Shown in pieces: positions 13,958 through 25,189 of a stretch of DNA of 64,000 bases; within the stretch, counting starts at the first letter, position 1, and each line of letters begins with the position of its first letter. The DNA comes from Mycolicibacterium litorale (GTDB lineage: Bacteria > Actinomycetota > Actinomycetes > Mycobacteriales > Mycobacteriaceae): contig CP019882.1 of the NCBI GenBank assembly GCA_002007745.1, forward strand, positions 3,348,001 to 3,412,000, given 5' to 3'. Position numbers and translations under genes: made by a program. Below the pieces are notes generated by a model. It was not told the origin of the DNA. It saw only the letters and a list, made by a program, of their open reading frames with translations, and did not search any database.

Positions 13958-13963
13958 TACAGT
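13958..13963 (+). promoter_or_regulatory. -10 element of mptB (leaderless)
   Basis: TACAGT (TANNNT type) lies exactly six bases before GTG 13970, the spacing expected when transcription begins at or next to the start codon. No ribosome binding site is seen. Confidence 0.5.
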
Positions 13964-13969
13964 GCTGTG

Positions 13970-15691
13970 GTGGCAGCCCGCCAGCACTCGCTGAGTTCGT
14001 CGATCGCCCGCCTGCACGGCGACGAACGCACCGTCGGCTCGCCGCTCAACGACGCCGAACTGCGCGCGATGCGGCGCACCCGGCTGTTCGGCGCCACCGG
14101 GACGGTGTTGATGGGCATCGGCGCGCTCGGCGCGGGCGCCCGACCGGTCGTACAGGACCCCACCTTCGGCGTCCGCCTGCTGAACCTGCCGTCTCGCATC
14201 CAGACCGTGTCGCTGACGATGACCACCACCGGCGCGGTGATGATGGCGCTGGCCTGGCTCATGCTGGGGCGCTTCACCCTCGGGCCCCGCCGGCTGTCCC
14301 GCAGCCAGCTCGATCACACGCTGTTGCTGTGGATGGTGCCGCTGCTGCTGGCACCGCCGATGTACAGCAAGGACGTCTACTCCTACCTGGCGCAGAGTCA
14401 GATCTCGGCCAACGGGCTCAATCCGTACAAGGTCGGGCCGGCGCCCGGGCTCGGCCTGGACCACGTTTTCACCCTCTCGGTGCCGAGCCTATGGCGCGAG
14501 ACGCCGGCCCCGTACGGTCCGCTCTTCCTGTGGATCGGGCGCGGGATCTCCGCGTTGACCGGGGAGAACATCGTCACAGCGGTGCTGAGCCACCGGGTCG
14601 TAGTGCTGATCGGCGTCGGCCTGATCGTGTGGGCGGTGCCCCGGCTGGCCCGCCGCTGCGGGGTCGCCGAAGTCAGTGCCCTGTGGCTGGGCGCCGCCAA
14701 TCCGCTGCTTCTGATGCATCTGGTGGCCGGCATCCACAACGAGGCGCTCATGCTGGGCCTGATGCTGACCGGCACCGAATTCGCGCTGCGCGGGATCGAC
14801 TCGGCCGGTTCCCTGCTGCCGCGGCCGGTGCACTGGCCGCACGGAAGGGACCAGTGGATGGCCTGGGTGCCGCTGGGCATGCTGATCGCCGGCGCGGTGC
14901 TGATCACGATGTCCTCGCAGGTGAAGTTGCCCGGGTTGTTGGCGCTGGGTTTCGTGACGATGGCCCTGGCACACCGCTGGGGCGGCACCCTCAAACCCTT
15001 CCTGCTGGCCAGCGCCCTGATGGCAAGCCTGTCGCTGGTCGTGATGGCGGTCATCGGTTGGGTCAGCGGCCTCGGGTTCGGCTGGATCTTCACCCTCGGT
15101 ACCGCCAACGTGGTGCGCAGCTGGATGTCCCCGCCCACCTTGCTGGCGCTGGGCACCGGCCAGGTCGGCATCCTGCTCGGCCTCGGCGACCACACCACCG
15201 CGGTGCTGTCCCTGACCCGCGCCATGGGTGTGCTGATCATCACGATCACGGTGAGCTGGCTGCTGCTCGCGGTGTTGCGGGGCCGGCTGCACCCGGTGGG
15301 CGGGCTCGGAGTGGCTCTCGGTGCGACAGTCCTGCTGTTCCCGGTGGTGCAACCCTGGTATCTGCTCTGGGCGATCATCCCGCTGGCGGCGTGGGCCACC
15401 CGGCCGGGATTCCGGATCGCCACCATCGCCGTGACCCTGGTCGTCGGTATCTTCGGGCCCACCGCCAACGGCGACCGCTTCGCCCTGTTCCAAATCATCG
15501 ACGCCACCCTGGCCAGCACGGTGATCGTGCTCATGCTCATCGCGCTGACCTTGCATCGGTTGCCCTGGCGCCGCGTACCCGGCACCGACGAGACGTTCAG
15601 CGGACAGGATCCCGACGCGCCGTCGACGACGCCACCGGCCGAGCCACCAGCGTCACGCCCCTCCCGCGACGCCTACGCTGAGTCCCCGTGA
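13970..15691 (+). CDS. mptB: Alpha-(1->6)-mannosyltransferase MptB
   Basis: A 573-residue GT-C type membrane glycosyltransferase using polyprenyl-phosphate mannose to build the mannan core of lipomannan/lipoarabinomannan. About a dozen hydrophobic segments are spread from residue ~45 to ~535. The first-loop region MYSKDVYSYLAQSQISANGL carries the acidic residue typical of GT-C enzymes, and PYGPLFLW follows. Position matches Rv1459c, divergent from sufR. The second of two adjacent GTG codons fits the leaderless promoter. Its stop overlaps the ABC ATPase start (GTGA). Confidence 0.9.
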   Translation: MAARQHSLSSSIARLHGDERTVGSPLNDAELRAMRRTRLFGATGTVLMGIGALGAGARPVVQDPTFGVRLLNLPSRIQTVSLTMTTTGAVMMALAWLMLGRFTLGPRRLSRSQLDHTLLLWMVPLLLAPPMYSKDVYSYLAQSQISANGLNPYKVGPAPGLGLDHVFTLSVPSLWRETPAPYGPLFLWIGRGISALTGENIVTAVLSHRVVVLIGVGLIVWAVPRLARRCGVAEVSALWLGAANPLLLMHLVAGIHNEALMLGLMLTGTEFALRGIDSAGSLLPRPVHWPHGRDQWMAWVPLGMLIAGAVLITMSSQVKLPGLLALGFVTMALAHRWGGTLKPFLLASALMASLSLVVMAVIGWVSGLGFGWIFTLGTANVVRSWMSPPTLLALGTGQVGILLGLGDHTTAVLSLTRAMGVLIITITVSWLLLAVLRGRLHPVGGLGVALGATVLLFPVVQPWYLLWAIIPLAAWATRPGFRIATIAVTLVVGIFGPTANGDRFALFQIIDATLASTVIVLMLIALTLHRLPWRRVPGTDETFSGQDPDAPSTTPPAEPPASRPSRDAYAESP

Positions 15692-16620
15692 GTTCCGGCC
15701 GTGAAATCCCCGTGCGACTGCGCGGGGTCTCCAAGCGCTACGGGTCGACGACGGCGGTGGCCGGCCTCGACCTCGAGGTCCACGCCGCCGAGGTGCTGGC
15801 CCTGCTGGGGCCCAACGGGGCGGGCAAGACCACCACGGTCGAGATGTGCGAAGGCTTCGTGCGCCCCGACACCGGCACCATCGAGGTGCTCGGCTTCGAC
15901 CCGGTGGCGGACAACGCGCGGGTCCGCGAACGGATCGGCGTCATGCTGCAGGGCGGCGGCGGCTATCCGGCGGCCCGCGCCGGCGAGATGCTGCGACTGG
16001 TCGCCTCGTATGCCGCCAACCCGCTGGATCCCGCATGGCTGCTCGACACCCTGGGTCTGACCGATGCGGCGCGCACCACGTATCGCCGGCTATCCGGCGG
16101 CCAGCAGCAGCGGCTGGCGCTGGCCTGCGCCCTGGTCGGGCGACCCGAGCTGGTGTTCCTCGACGAACCGACCGCGGGGATGGACGCCCACGCCCGGCTG
16201 GTGGTGTGGGAACTCATCGACGCGCTGCGTCGCGACGGGGTTACCGTCGTGCTGACCACCCACCAGCTCAAAGAGGCCGAGGAACTGGCCGACCGCATCG
16301 TGATCATCGACCACGGGTCAACTGTCGCGTCGGGAACTCCGGCCGAGCTGATGCACGACGGCGCAGAGGGCCAGCTGCGGTTCTCCGCGCCACGCAAGCT
16401 CGACCTGTCGCTGCTGATCGCCGCGCTGCCGGAGAACTATGCGGCCAGAGAGGTCGCCCCGGGCGAATACCTGGTCGAGGGACAGATCGACCCACAGGTG
16501 CTGGCGACCGTCACGGCGTGGTGTGCCCGGCTCAATGTGCTGGCCACCGATGTGCGGGTCGAGCAGCGCAGCCTCGAAGACGTGTTCCTCGATTTGACCG
16601 GTAAGGAATTGCGGCCATGA
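15688..16620 (+). CDS. ABC transporter ATP-binding protein (Rv1458c-like)
   Basis: A 310-residue DrrA/CcmA-type exporter ATPase: Walker A LLGPNGAGKTTTVEM, signature YRRLSGGQQQRLALACALVG, Walker B LVFLDEPTAGMDAHARL, switch His in LTTHQLKEAEELAD. The ~100-residue C-terminal extension suits the drug/polyketide exporter class. It is coupled by GTGA to mptB and by ATGA to the permease. Substrate is unknown; the mptB linkage suggests a cell-envelope cargo. Confidence 0.92.
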   Translation: MSSGREIPVRLRGVSKRYGSTTAVAGLDLEVHAAEVLALLGPNGAGKTTTVEMCEGFVRPDTGTIEVLGFDPVADNARVRERIGVMLQGGGGYPAARAGEMLRLVASYAANPLDPAWLLDTLGLTDAARTTYRRLSGGQQQRLALACALVGRPELVFLDEPTAGMDAHARLVVWELIDALRRDGVTVVLTTHQLKEAEELADRIVIIDHGSTVASGTPAELMHDGAEGQLRFSAPRKLDLSLLIAALPENYAAREVAPGEYLVEGQIDPQVLATVTAWCARLNVLATDVRVEQRSLEDVFLDLTGKELRP

Positions 16621-16715
16621 GCGACGCTTGCGGAGCGAATCAGACAGCCATGAGCGACGCTTGCGGAGCGAATCAGACAGCCATGAGCGACGCTTGCGGA
16701 GCGAATCAGACAGCC
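16617..16715 (+). repeat. Three tandem 33-bp translatable repeats at the permease start
   Basis: Three identical 33-bp units start at ATG 16617, 16650 and 16683; a fourth ATG at 16716 begins the conserved permease. Each unit encodes MSDACGANQTA and contains the core GACGCTTGCGGAGCG (CGCT/AGCG mini-hairpin), the same core as in the ribA2-ribH repeats. The first ATG overlaps the ATPase stop (ATGA), so the element sits exactly at a stop/start coupling site. Confidence 0.95.
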
Positions 16716-17503
16716 ATGAGCGCAGAACTGTTCCCGCCGGGCACCTTCACCCCTGATCCTCGTCCCAACACCGTGGCGCGGATGCTGGCCGCTCAGTACG
16801 GCCTCGAGCTGAAGTTGCTGCTGCGCAACGGCGAACAGCTGCTGCTGACCATGTTCATCCCCATCACCCTGCTGATCGGGCTCACCCTGCTGCCGCTCGG
16901 CTCGTTCGGGGTGCACCGGGTGGCAGTGTTCGTGCCCGCGATCATGGCGCTGGCCGTGATCTCCACGGCATTCACTGGACAGGCCATCGCGGTGGCGTTC
17001 GACCGCCGTTACGGCGCGCTGAAACGCCTCGGCGCCACCGCGCTGCCGGTGTGGGGCATCATCGCCGGCAAGGCGCTGGCCGTGGTCACCGTGGTGTTCC
17101 TGCAAGCCGTCCTGCTCGGCGGAATCGGCCTGGCCCTGGGCTGGCGCCCGCACCCGCTCGGCTTGCTGCTGGGTGCGGTGATCATCGCACTCGGTACCGC
17201 CGGCTTCGCGGCGATGGGGCTGCTGCTCGGCGGAACGCTGCGCGCCGAGATCGTGCTGGCGGTGGCCAACTTGCTGTGGTTCGTCTTCGCCGGCCTGGGG
17301 CACTCACCCTGGAGACCGACGCCATCCCACGCGGGGTGGCCTGGGTCGCCCGGCTGACGCCGTCGGGCGCGCTGACCGAAGCACTGTCGCAGGCGGTCAG
17401 TCAGTCGGGGTCGCTGTCGGTGGACTGGTTCGGCATCGCCGTGCTGGCCGCCTGGGGCACGGTCTCGGCGGTAGCGGCGCTGCGCTGGTTCCGCTTCACC
17501 TGA
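16617..17503 (+). CDS. ABC transporter permease (Rv1457c-like; one frameshift as read)
   Basis: A membrane permease partner of the preceding ATPase, six hydrophobic segments (MFIPITLLIGLTLLPLGSF, VAVFVPAIMALAVISTAF, ALAVVTVVFLQAVLLGGIGL and others). The frame breaks at the GGGG run 17297-17300; one more G joins LLWFVFAGLG to the C-terminus ARLTPSGALTEALSQAV ... LRWFRFT ending at 17503. The conserved protein starts at ATG 16716 (MSAELFPPGTFTPDP, 262 residues when corrected); translation from the coupled ATG 16617 would add 33 repeat residues. The break looks like an undercall. Confidence 0.88.
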
Positions 17504-17544
17504 GCCCGGCCCAGCCCTACTACACGTCGTAGTTCGCCGTCATC

Positions 17545-17550
17545 TACGAT
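17545..17550 (+). promoter_or_regulatory. -10 element of ctaA (leaderless)
   Basis: TACGAT lies exactly six bases before GTG 17557, with no Shine-Dalgarno sequence between, which suggests a leaderless ctaA transcript. Confidence 0.55.
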
Positions 17551-17556
17551 CGGGCC

Positions 17557-18513
17557 GTGCCCGTCGGACGGATTTTCCTGCGGCTGGTGGACCTGCTACC
17601 ACTGCCGAGCCTGCGCACCCAGCGCCTCATCGCCGCCGCGGTCATCCTCACCCAGGGCGGCATCGCCGTTACGGGCGCGATCGTCCGGGTGACCGCCTCC
17701 GGTCTGGGCTGCCCGACGTGGCCGCAGTGCTTCCCCGGCAGTTTCGTCCCGGTTCCGCACGCCGAGGTCCCCCGCATCCATCAGGCCGTCGAGTTCGGCA
17801 ACCGGATGATCACCTTCCTGGTGGTCATCACCGCAATCCTGGCGGTGCTGGCCGTCACCCGGGCCCGGCGCCGCCGGGAGGTGCTGGTGTACGCCTGGCT
17901 GATGCCGGCCTCGACCGTGCTGCAGGCGGTGATCGGCGGGATCACCGTGCTGGCCGGGCTGGCCTGGTGGACCGTCGCCATCCACCTGCTGGCCTCGATG
18001 GCGATGGTGTGGCTGGCCACGCTGCTCTACGTCAAGGTCGGCGAACCCGATGACGGCATCGCCACCGCACTGGTTCCCAAACCGCTGCGGCACCTGACGC
18101 TGCTCAGTGCGCTGACGCTGTCGGCCACGCTGGTCACCGGCACCCTGGTGACCGCCGCCGGCCCGCACGCCGGGGACAAGAGTCCGCAGCGCACCGTGCC
18201 GCGGCTGGAGGTGGAGATCCTCACCCTGGTGCACATGCACGCCACCCTGCTGATCGGCTATCTCGCGCTGCTGGTCGGCCTGGCCGCCGGCCTGCAGGCG
18301 GTGTTCGCCCCGCGACTGATCATGCGCCGACTGGCGATCCTGATCGCATTGGTGATGGCCCAGGGCCTCGTCGGCGCGGTCCAGTTCTTCACCGGCGTGC
18401 CGGCTGCCCTGGTGGCCGTGCACGTCGCGGGGGCGGCAGCCTGCACTGCGGCCACCGCCGCGCTATGGGCGTCGATGCGACAGCGGACCCAACCCAAGCC
18501 GCTCGCACGCTGA
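17557..18513 (+). CDS. ctaA: Heme A synthase CtaA (COX15 family)
   Basis: A 318-residue eight-helix membrane protein that oxidises heme O to heme A for aa3-type cytochrome oxidase. Heme-ligand histidines are in RIHQAVEFGNRM, VAIHLLASMAMVW, LVHMHATLLIGYLAL and LVAVHVAGAA. The extracytoplasmic cysteine pair GCPTWPQC (near residue 50) is present. Same position as Rv1456c. The 3' end overlaps the convergent ATP-grasp gene by 51 bases as read. Confidence 0.95.
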   Translation: MPVGRIFLRLVDLLPLPSLRTQRLIAAAVILTQGGIAVTGAIVRVTASGLGCPTWPQCFPGSFVPVPHAEVPRIHQAVEFGNRMITFLVVITAILAVLAVTRARRRREVLVYAWLMPASTVLQAVIGGITVLAGLAWWTVAIHLLASMAMVWLATLLYVKVGEPDDGIATALVPKPLRHLTLLSALTLSATLVTGTLVTAAGPHAGDKSPQRTVPRLEVEILTLVHMHATLLIGYLALLVGLAAGLQAVFAPRLIMRRLAILIALVMAQGLVGAVQFFTGVPAALVAVHVAGAAACTAATAALWASMRQRTQPKPLAR

Positions 18514-19424
18514 TTCCACGCACACCGCAAACGTGCGTTGCTGAAGCTCCCGGGTCGTCTCGTCGAGCTGACGCCAGCCCAGCGACGGTTCGATCAGCTC
18601 CAATTCCAGCAGCAGCGGATCCCCGTCGTGCCCGCCGACACCGCCGATGAGATCGACCCGGGCGTAGAGAAATTCGTCGGTGGCGATGCCCAGATGCCGG
18701 CCGGCCGCCTCGAGCGCCGCGTAGCCGATGTCCCACATCGCGAAGTCCGGTTCGGCCGGTGCCAGCGACTCCGCGGTGAAGGTGCCTGACTCGTCCAGTG
18801 CGGAGGACTCCCCTCCGGGGGCAGCATCGGCCCCTTGGTGAAGGCATGCGACTGCTGCCCGCCGAGGAAGACCAGAGCCGTCTCGCCGGCCTCGACACGG
18901 GCGTCGTAGGGCTGGATCAGCACGGTGCGCCCGTCCGCGTGCAGCTTGGCCGCGTGGGCGCGGGCCGCGGCGGGGTCGACGAACCGGCCGGCGCCGATCG
19001 ACCCGGCGCCGACGGCGGGCTTGACCACGACTTCCCCCTTCGGCACTCGGACCGTCTCCCCCGGGGCGAAGAAGTGCGACGTCAGCGTCGGCACGCCGGC
19101 GGCGGCAAGGTCCTGCAGGTAGCGCTTGTCGCTGTCCCACGCCACCACCTCAGGGGCGTTCAGCAGGTTGCGCACCCGGGTGGTCCACGCCAGGAACTCG
19201 TCGCGGCGTTCGGCGTAATCCCACGCCGCGCGCAGGATCACCAAATCGGCGGCCTCGGTCCGGGGGTCGTCCCAGGACAGCCATTGCGCGTGCAAGCCGC
19301 GGCGGCGCAAGGCGTCGACCACGCCGTCGTCGTCTCCGTCACCGGAGACCAATTGCGGACATCCGGCCAGGACGATGCGGGGGTGGAACACATCGGGACG
19401 GGCCAACTTCGACGGCGGCTTCAC
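18463..19424 (-). CDS. ATP-grasp domain protein (Rv1455-like; one frameshift as read)
   Basis: Starts at GTG 19424 (VKPPSKLARPDVFHPRIVLA) and reads through an ATP-grasp core: LQDLAAAGVPTL, the lysine segment GEVVVKPAVGAGSIGAGRFV, then IQPYDARVEAGETALVFLGG. At the CCCC run 18810-18813 one base is missing; with it the frame continues ESSALDESGTF to FLYARVDLIGGVGG and LELELIEPSLGW (metal-binding end of the fold), giving about 320 residues. It would join a carboxylate to an amine or similar using ATP; substrate unknown. It lies between ctaA and qor as Rv1455 does. Confidence 0.8.
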
Positions 19425-19442
19425 AGCGGGGATGATAGTGAC
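19425..19442. promoter_or_regulatory. Divergent leaderless promoter, shared -10 region
   Basis: Only 18 bases separate the GTG of the ATP-grasp gene from the ATG of qor. The heptamer GATGATA (19431-19437) reads GATGAT six bases before the qor ATG and, on the other strand, TATCAT seven bases before the GTG. Both genes may thus start leaderless transcripts from one bidirectional -10. Confidence 0.5.
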
Positions 19443-20417
19443 ATGCACGCAATCGAAGTCGCCGAGACGGGCGGACCCGAGGTCCTGAACTACGTCGAGA
19501 AGCCGAAACCCGCCCCTGGGCCGGCCGAGGTGCTCATCGAGGCCGACGCCATCGGCGTCAACTACATCGACACGTATTTCCGCTCCGGCCTGTACCCGCG
19601 GGAAGTGCCCTTCGTGCTGGGCACCGAGGTGTGCGGCACCGTCGCCGCCGTCGGCGACAACGTGGCCGCCATCAAACCAGGCGACCGGGTGGTGACCGCC
19701 AACGCAACCGGTGCCTATGCCGAATTCTCCACCGCCCCAGCCGATTTCGTCGCCTATGTACCCGACGCTGTGCAGTCCGACGCGGTGGCGTCCGCGCTGC
19801 TGAAGGGGATGACGGCGCACTACCTGATCAAGTCGGTGTATGCCGTGCAGGCCCGTGACTTCGTGCTGGTGCACGCCGGGGCCGGCGGTGTCGGGCTGAT
19901 CCTGACCCAGTGGGCCACCAGCCTCGGGGCCCGGGTGATCACCACCGCGTCCAGCCCGGAGAAGGCCGAGCTGTCGCGGCAGGCCGGCGCCGTCGAGGTG
20001 CTCGACTATCCCGACGACCCGGCCGAGTTCGCGACGAAGGTGCGCGACCTCACCAACGGCCACGGGGTGGCGGCGGCCTATGACGGGGTGGGCAAGACCA
20101 CGTTCGACGCCAGCCTCGCCAGCCTGGCGATCCGGGGCACCCTCGCGCTGTTCGGCGCATCCAGCGGACCGGTTCCGCCGGTGGACCCGCAGCGGCTCAA
20201 CGCCGCCGGGTCGGTGTACCTGACCCGGCCCAACCTGGCGCACTTCACCAGGACACCGGATGAATTCGCCTGGCGAGCCGGCGAATTGCTGGATGCCATC
20301 GCCGACGGCTCGATCACGATCACCGTCGGCGGCCATTACCCGCTGGCCGAGGCGCAACAGGCGCACCGCGACCTGCAGGGCCGCAAGACCACCGGGTCGA
20401 TCGTCCTGGTGCCCTGA
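19443..20417 (+). CDS. qor: Quinone oxidoreductase (MDR family, Qor)
   Basis: A 324-residue zinc-free medium-chain reductase, NADPH:quinone type. GroES-like N-terminal domain has IGVNYIDTYFRSGLYP; the nucleotide site is VHAGAGGVGLILTQWATSLG, and YDGVGKTTFDASLASLAIRG and GSIVLVP end the fold as in Qor. Start ATG 19443 is probably leaderless. It matches Rv1454c in position. It ends three bases before the convergent small gene. Confidence 0.92.
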   Translation: MHAIEVAETGGPEVLNYVEKPKPAPGPAEVLIEADAIGVNYIDTYFRSGLYPREVPFVLGTEVCGTVAAVGDNVAAIKPGDRVVTANATGAYAEFSTAPADFVAYVPDAVQSDAVASALLKGMTAHYLIKSVYAVQARDFVLVHAGAGGVGLILTQWATSLGARVITTASSPEKAELSRQAGAVEVLDYPDDPAEFATKVRDLTNGHGVAAAYDGVGKTTFDASLASLAIRGTLALFGASSGPVPPVDPQRLNAAGSVYLTRPNLAHFTRTPDEFAWRAGELLDAIADGSITITVGGHYPLAEAQQAHRDLQGRKTTGSIVLVP

Positions 20418-20420
20418 GCG

Positions 20421-20660
20421 TCAGGCCCCCAGACCGGACTTGATGGCCTTCAGATAGGCCATCACCCGGTGCAGCACCAGGTCGTGCAGGTCCCCGTCAT
20501 CGGCGACGCGCCCCAGGCCGTTGCGGCGCAGGAACGATTCCAGCCGGCGGTCCAGCGACCACCCGCCGTAGGTGTCCTCGACATACTGCGAGTGCAGGAA
20601 GTCGACGCTGATGCCGTCGACGTCCTGGTCGGTGAGCGACACGGCGCCGGCTCTTGTCAT
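20421..20660 (-). CDS. Small protein of unknown function
   Basis: A 79-residue acidic protein beginning MTRAGAVSLTDQDVDGISVD, then FLHSQYVEDTYGGWSLDRRL and a helical C-terminus. ATG 20660 has GGGGGAG seven bases upstream, which decides the start. I do not recognise the family; no signal peptide or membrane segment is seen. It lies downstream of ctaB on the same strand but behind a strong hairpin, so it probably has its own promoter. Confidence 0.6.
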   Translation of the reverse strand: MTRAGAVSLTDQDVDGISVDFLHSQYVEDTYGGWSLDRRLESFLRRNGLGRVADDGDLHDLVLHRVMAYLKAIKSGLGA

Positions 20661-20715
20661 CACGGAACTCCCCCGAATCGATGGGACGACTCGAGCCATC
20701 GTCGCCGTATCGAGA

Positions 20716-20742
20716 GGTGACCGGACAGGGTCCGATGTCACC
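20716..20742 (-). terminator. Hairpin downstream of ctaB
   Basis: Arms GGTGACCGGAC and GTCCG-(AT)-GTCACC pair over 11 bp with a two-base bulge and three-base loop. It lies 38 bases past the ctaB stop. No U-run follows, which is common for mycobacterial terminators. Confidence 0.55.
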
Positions 20743-20780
20743 GGGTTCTTCCGAATAGTCCCTCGCGACCGGACCGGGGG

Positions 20781-21707
20781 TCAGAACAGCGTCGGCAGGC
20801 CCAACACCGAGTCGACGGCCAGTGCCACGAACACCAGCGCCAGGTAGTTGTTCGACTGCAGGAACAAGCGCAGCGGCTTGACCTGGTCACCCCGGCGTAC
20901 CCCGGCATGCAACTTGTGCGCCATCACCAGGAACCACAACCCGGCCAAGGCGGCCACCGAGGCGTACAACCAGCCGGCGGCCGGCACCAGCGCCAGGGTC
21001 GCCAGCACGGTCAGCCAGGTGTAGATCAGGATCTGCTTGGTCACCTGCTGCTCGGTGGCGACGGCGGGCAGCATCGGAACGCCCGCGGCGCGGTAGTCAT
21101 CCTTGTACTTCATGGCCAGTGCCCAGGTGTGCGGCGGCGTCCAGAAGAAGATGATCGCGAACATCACCAACGCCTGCCAACCGATCGTGCCGGTCACGGC
21201 CGACCAGCCGATCATCACCGGCATGCACCCGGCCGCCCCTCCCCAGACCACGTTCTGGGAGGTACGGCGCTTGAGCAGCAGCGTGTAGACCAGCACGTAG
21301 AACGCGATGGTGGCGCCGGCGAGGTGCGCGGAAAGCATGTTGGTGGTGCGCCACAGCCAGAAGAACGAGCCGACCGACAGTGCCAGGCCGAACACCAGCG
21401 CGTGGCTGCGCGGGACGGTGGCCCGGGCCAGCGGGCGGCGCTCCGTGCGCTTCATCACCTTGTCGATGTCGGCGTCGGCCACGCAGTTGAGCGTGTTGGC
21501 ACCCGCCGCGGCGAGCAGCCCGCCGAACAAGGTGTTGAGGATCAGCATCAGGTCGACGGTGCCGCGGTCGGCCAACAACATGGCCGGGATGGTGGTGACG
21601 AGCAGCAGTTCGATGACCCGTGGCTTGGTCAGCGCCAGGTAGCCCAGAACCTTGTCGCGGAACCTGTTCGGAGCCCCGTCAACGAGGTGAACTTCGCGAA
21701 CTCTCAC
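20781..21707 (-). CDS. ctaB: Protoheme IX farnesyltransferase CtaB
   Basis: A 308-residue UbiA-family membrane prenyltransferase converting heme B to heme O, the substrate of CtaA. The prenyl-diphosphate sites are [20 protein letters not shown] (near residue 75-95) and [16 protein letters not shown] (near 200-215). At least seven hydrophobic segments follow the family pattern. GTG 21707 has AGGAG eight bases upstream. Divergent from tkt, as Rv1451/Rv1449c. Confidence 0.95.
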   Translation of the reverse strand: MRVREVHLVDGAPNRFRDKVLGYLALTKPRVIELLLVTTIPAMLLADRGTVDLMLILNTLFGGLLAAAGANTLNCVADADIDKVMKRTERRPLARATVPRSHALVFGLALSVGSFFWLWRTTNMLSAHLAGATIAFYVLVYTLLLKRRTSQNVVWGGAAGCMPVMIGWSAVTGTIGWQALVMFAIIFFWTPPHTWALAMKYKDDYRAAGVPMLPAVATEQQVTKQILIYTWLTVLATLALVPAAGWLYASVAALAGLWFLVMAHKLHAGVRRGDQVKPLRLFLQSNNYLALVFVALAVDSVLGLPTLF

Positions 21708-21884
21708 GCAACTGACTCCTGACGCACGGATCTACTACACACGATGGTAGACCGAGGCACCCGGATCACGGCATCGAAGGGTCGATTCACGGCGATTCCA
21801 CCGTGGTGACAGAGTCGTAGGCATAAAGCTTCACCTGCGGGCAACGCTGGTGGGAGCACTCTGCAGCAACCCACCAACCGGCAC

Positions 21885-21890
21885 TAGGGT
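21885..21890 (+). promoter_or_regulatory. -10 element of the tkt operon
   Basis: GCAC-TAGGGT, a TANNNT -10, about 50 bases before the tkt start, leaving a short leader with its own GGAG site. The gap operon has the similar CAC-TAGGCT. No clear -35 is seen. Confidence 0.4.
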
Positions 21891-21941
21891 GAAGAGGACC
21901 ACCCCAGCTTGCCCGCCCGATCTCAAGCCAGGAGCGAGTTC

Positions 21942-24033
<2,092 letters not shown>

Positions 24034-24070
24034 TCTGGCTTCAGACCCAACTGACCGAGGAGATCCTCCA

Positions 24071-25189
24071 ATGGCACAGAATCCCAACCTCGCCGCCCTG
24101 TCGGCCGCCGGGGTATCCGTCTGGCTCGACGACCTGTCCCGCGATCGGTTGCGCTCGGGCAACCTGCAGGAGCTGATCGACACCCGCAGTGTCGTCGGCG
24201 TCACCACCAATCCGTCGATCTTCCAGGCGGCACTGTCCAAGGGCAACGCCTACGACGCGCAGGTGGCCGAGTTGGCCGAGCGCGGCGCCGATGTCGACGC
24301 CACCATCCGTACCGTCACCACCGACGACGTCCGCGAGGCGTGTGACGTGCTGCGTCCGCAGTGGGAGGGCTCCGACGGTGTCGACGGACGGGTTTCCATC
24401 GAGGTCGATCCGCGGCTCGCCCACGACACCGACAAGACCGTGCAGCAGGCCATCGAGCTGTGGAAGATCGTCGACCGGCCGAACCTGCTGATCAAGATCC
24501 CGGCCACCGAGGCGGGCCTGCCCGCCATCAGTGCCGTTCTGGCCGAAGGGATCTCAGTCAACGTCACCCTGATCTTCTCGGTGGAACGCCATCGCGCGGT
24601 GATGGACGCCTACCTGGCCGGTCTCGAGGCGGCCAAGCAGGCCGGCCACGATCTGTCCAAGATTCACTCGGTCGCGTCGTTCTTCGTGTCCCGGGTCGAC
24701 ACCGAGATCGACAGCCGCCTGGAGAAGATCGGCACCGATGAGGCGCTGGCGCTGCGCGGGCAGGCCGGGGTGGCGAACGCCCGGCTGGCCTACGAGGCCT
24801 ACGAGCAAGTGTTCCTCGGTGGTGATCGGTTCAGCCCGTTGGCGCAGGCCGGTGCCCGAGTGCAGCGCCCGCTGTGGGCGTCCACGGGCGTGAAGAACCC
24901 GGACTACTCCGACACCCTCTACGTCACCGAGTTGGTCGCGCCGAACACGGTGAACACCATGCCGGAGAAGACCATCGACGCCGTCGCCGACCATGGCGTG
25001 GTCACCGGCGACACGATCACCGGAACCGCCGCCGCGGCCCAGGAGGTGTTCGACAAGCTCGAGACGATCGGCATCGACCTGACCGATGTCTTCCTGGTGC
25101 TGGAGAACGAGGGCGTGGAGAAGTTCGAGAAGTCCTGGCAGGAACTGCTCGAAGCGACCCAGGGTCAGCTCGACGCCGCGGCCAAATGA
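24071..25189 (+). CDS. tal: Transaldolase
   Basis: A 372-residue actinobacterial-type transaldolase moving dihydroxyacetone units between sugar phosphates. [10 protein letters not shown] near residue 47 and the Schiff-base lysine in [12 protein letters not shown] near residue 140 are diagnostic, with [13 protein letters not shown] and [11 protein letters not shown] following. ATG 24071 has GAGGAG about eight bases upstream. The stop overlaps the zwf start (ATGA). Confidence 0.96.
   Translation: MAQNPNLAALSAAGVSVWLDDLSRDRLRSGNLQELIDTRSVVGVTTNPSIFQAALSKGNAYDAQVAELAERGADVDATIRTVTTDDVREACDVLRPQWEGSDGVDGRVSIEVDPRLAHDTDKTVQQAIELWKIVDRPNLLIKIPATEAGLPAISAVLAEGISVNVTLIFSVERHRAVMDAYLAGLEAAKQAGHDLSKIHSVASFFVSRVDTEIDSRLEKIGTDEALALRGQAGVANARLAYEAYEQVFLGGDRFSPLAQAGARVQRPLWASTGVKNPDYSDTLYVTELVAPNTVNTMPEKTIDAVADHGVVTGDTITGTAAAAQEVFDKLETIGIDLTDVFLVLENEGVEKFEKSWQELLEATQGQLDAAAK

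Noticed and set aside
12073..15681. A 1,202-codon open frame on the plus strand across sufB, sufR and mptB
   Set aside because: It is antisense to sufB and sufR and out of frame with mptB; its Arg/Gly/His-rich translation is typical of shadow frames in high-G+C DNA.
16617..16715. Repeat peptide as a signal sequence for the permease
   Set aside because: MSDACGANQTA copies are polar and cannot serve as an export or membrane signal.
18594..20366. A 590-codon minus-strand frame through qor
   Set aside because: Only the part below 19424 is the ATP-grasp gene; the rest is antisense to the well-supported qor.
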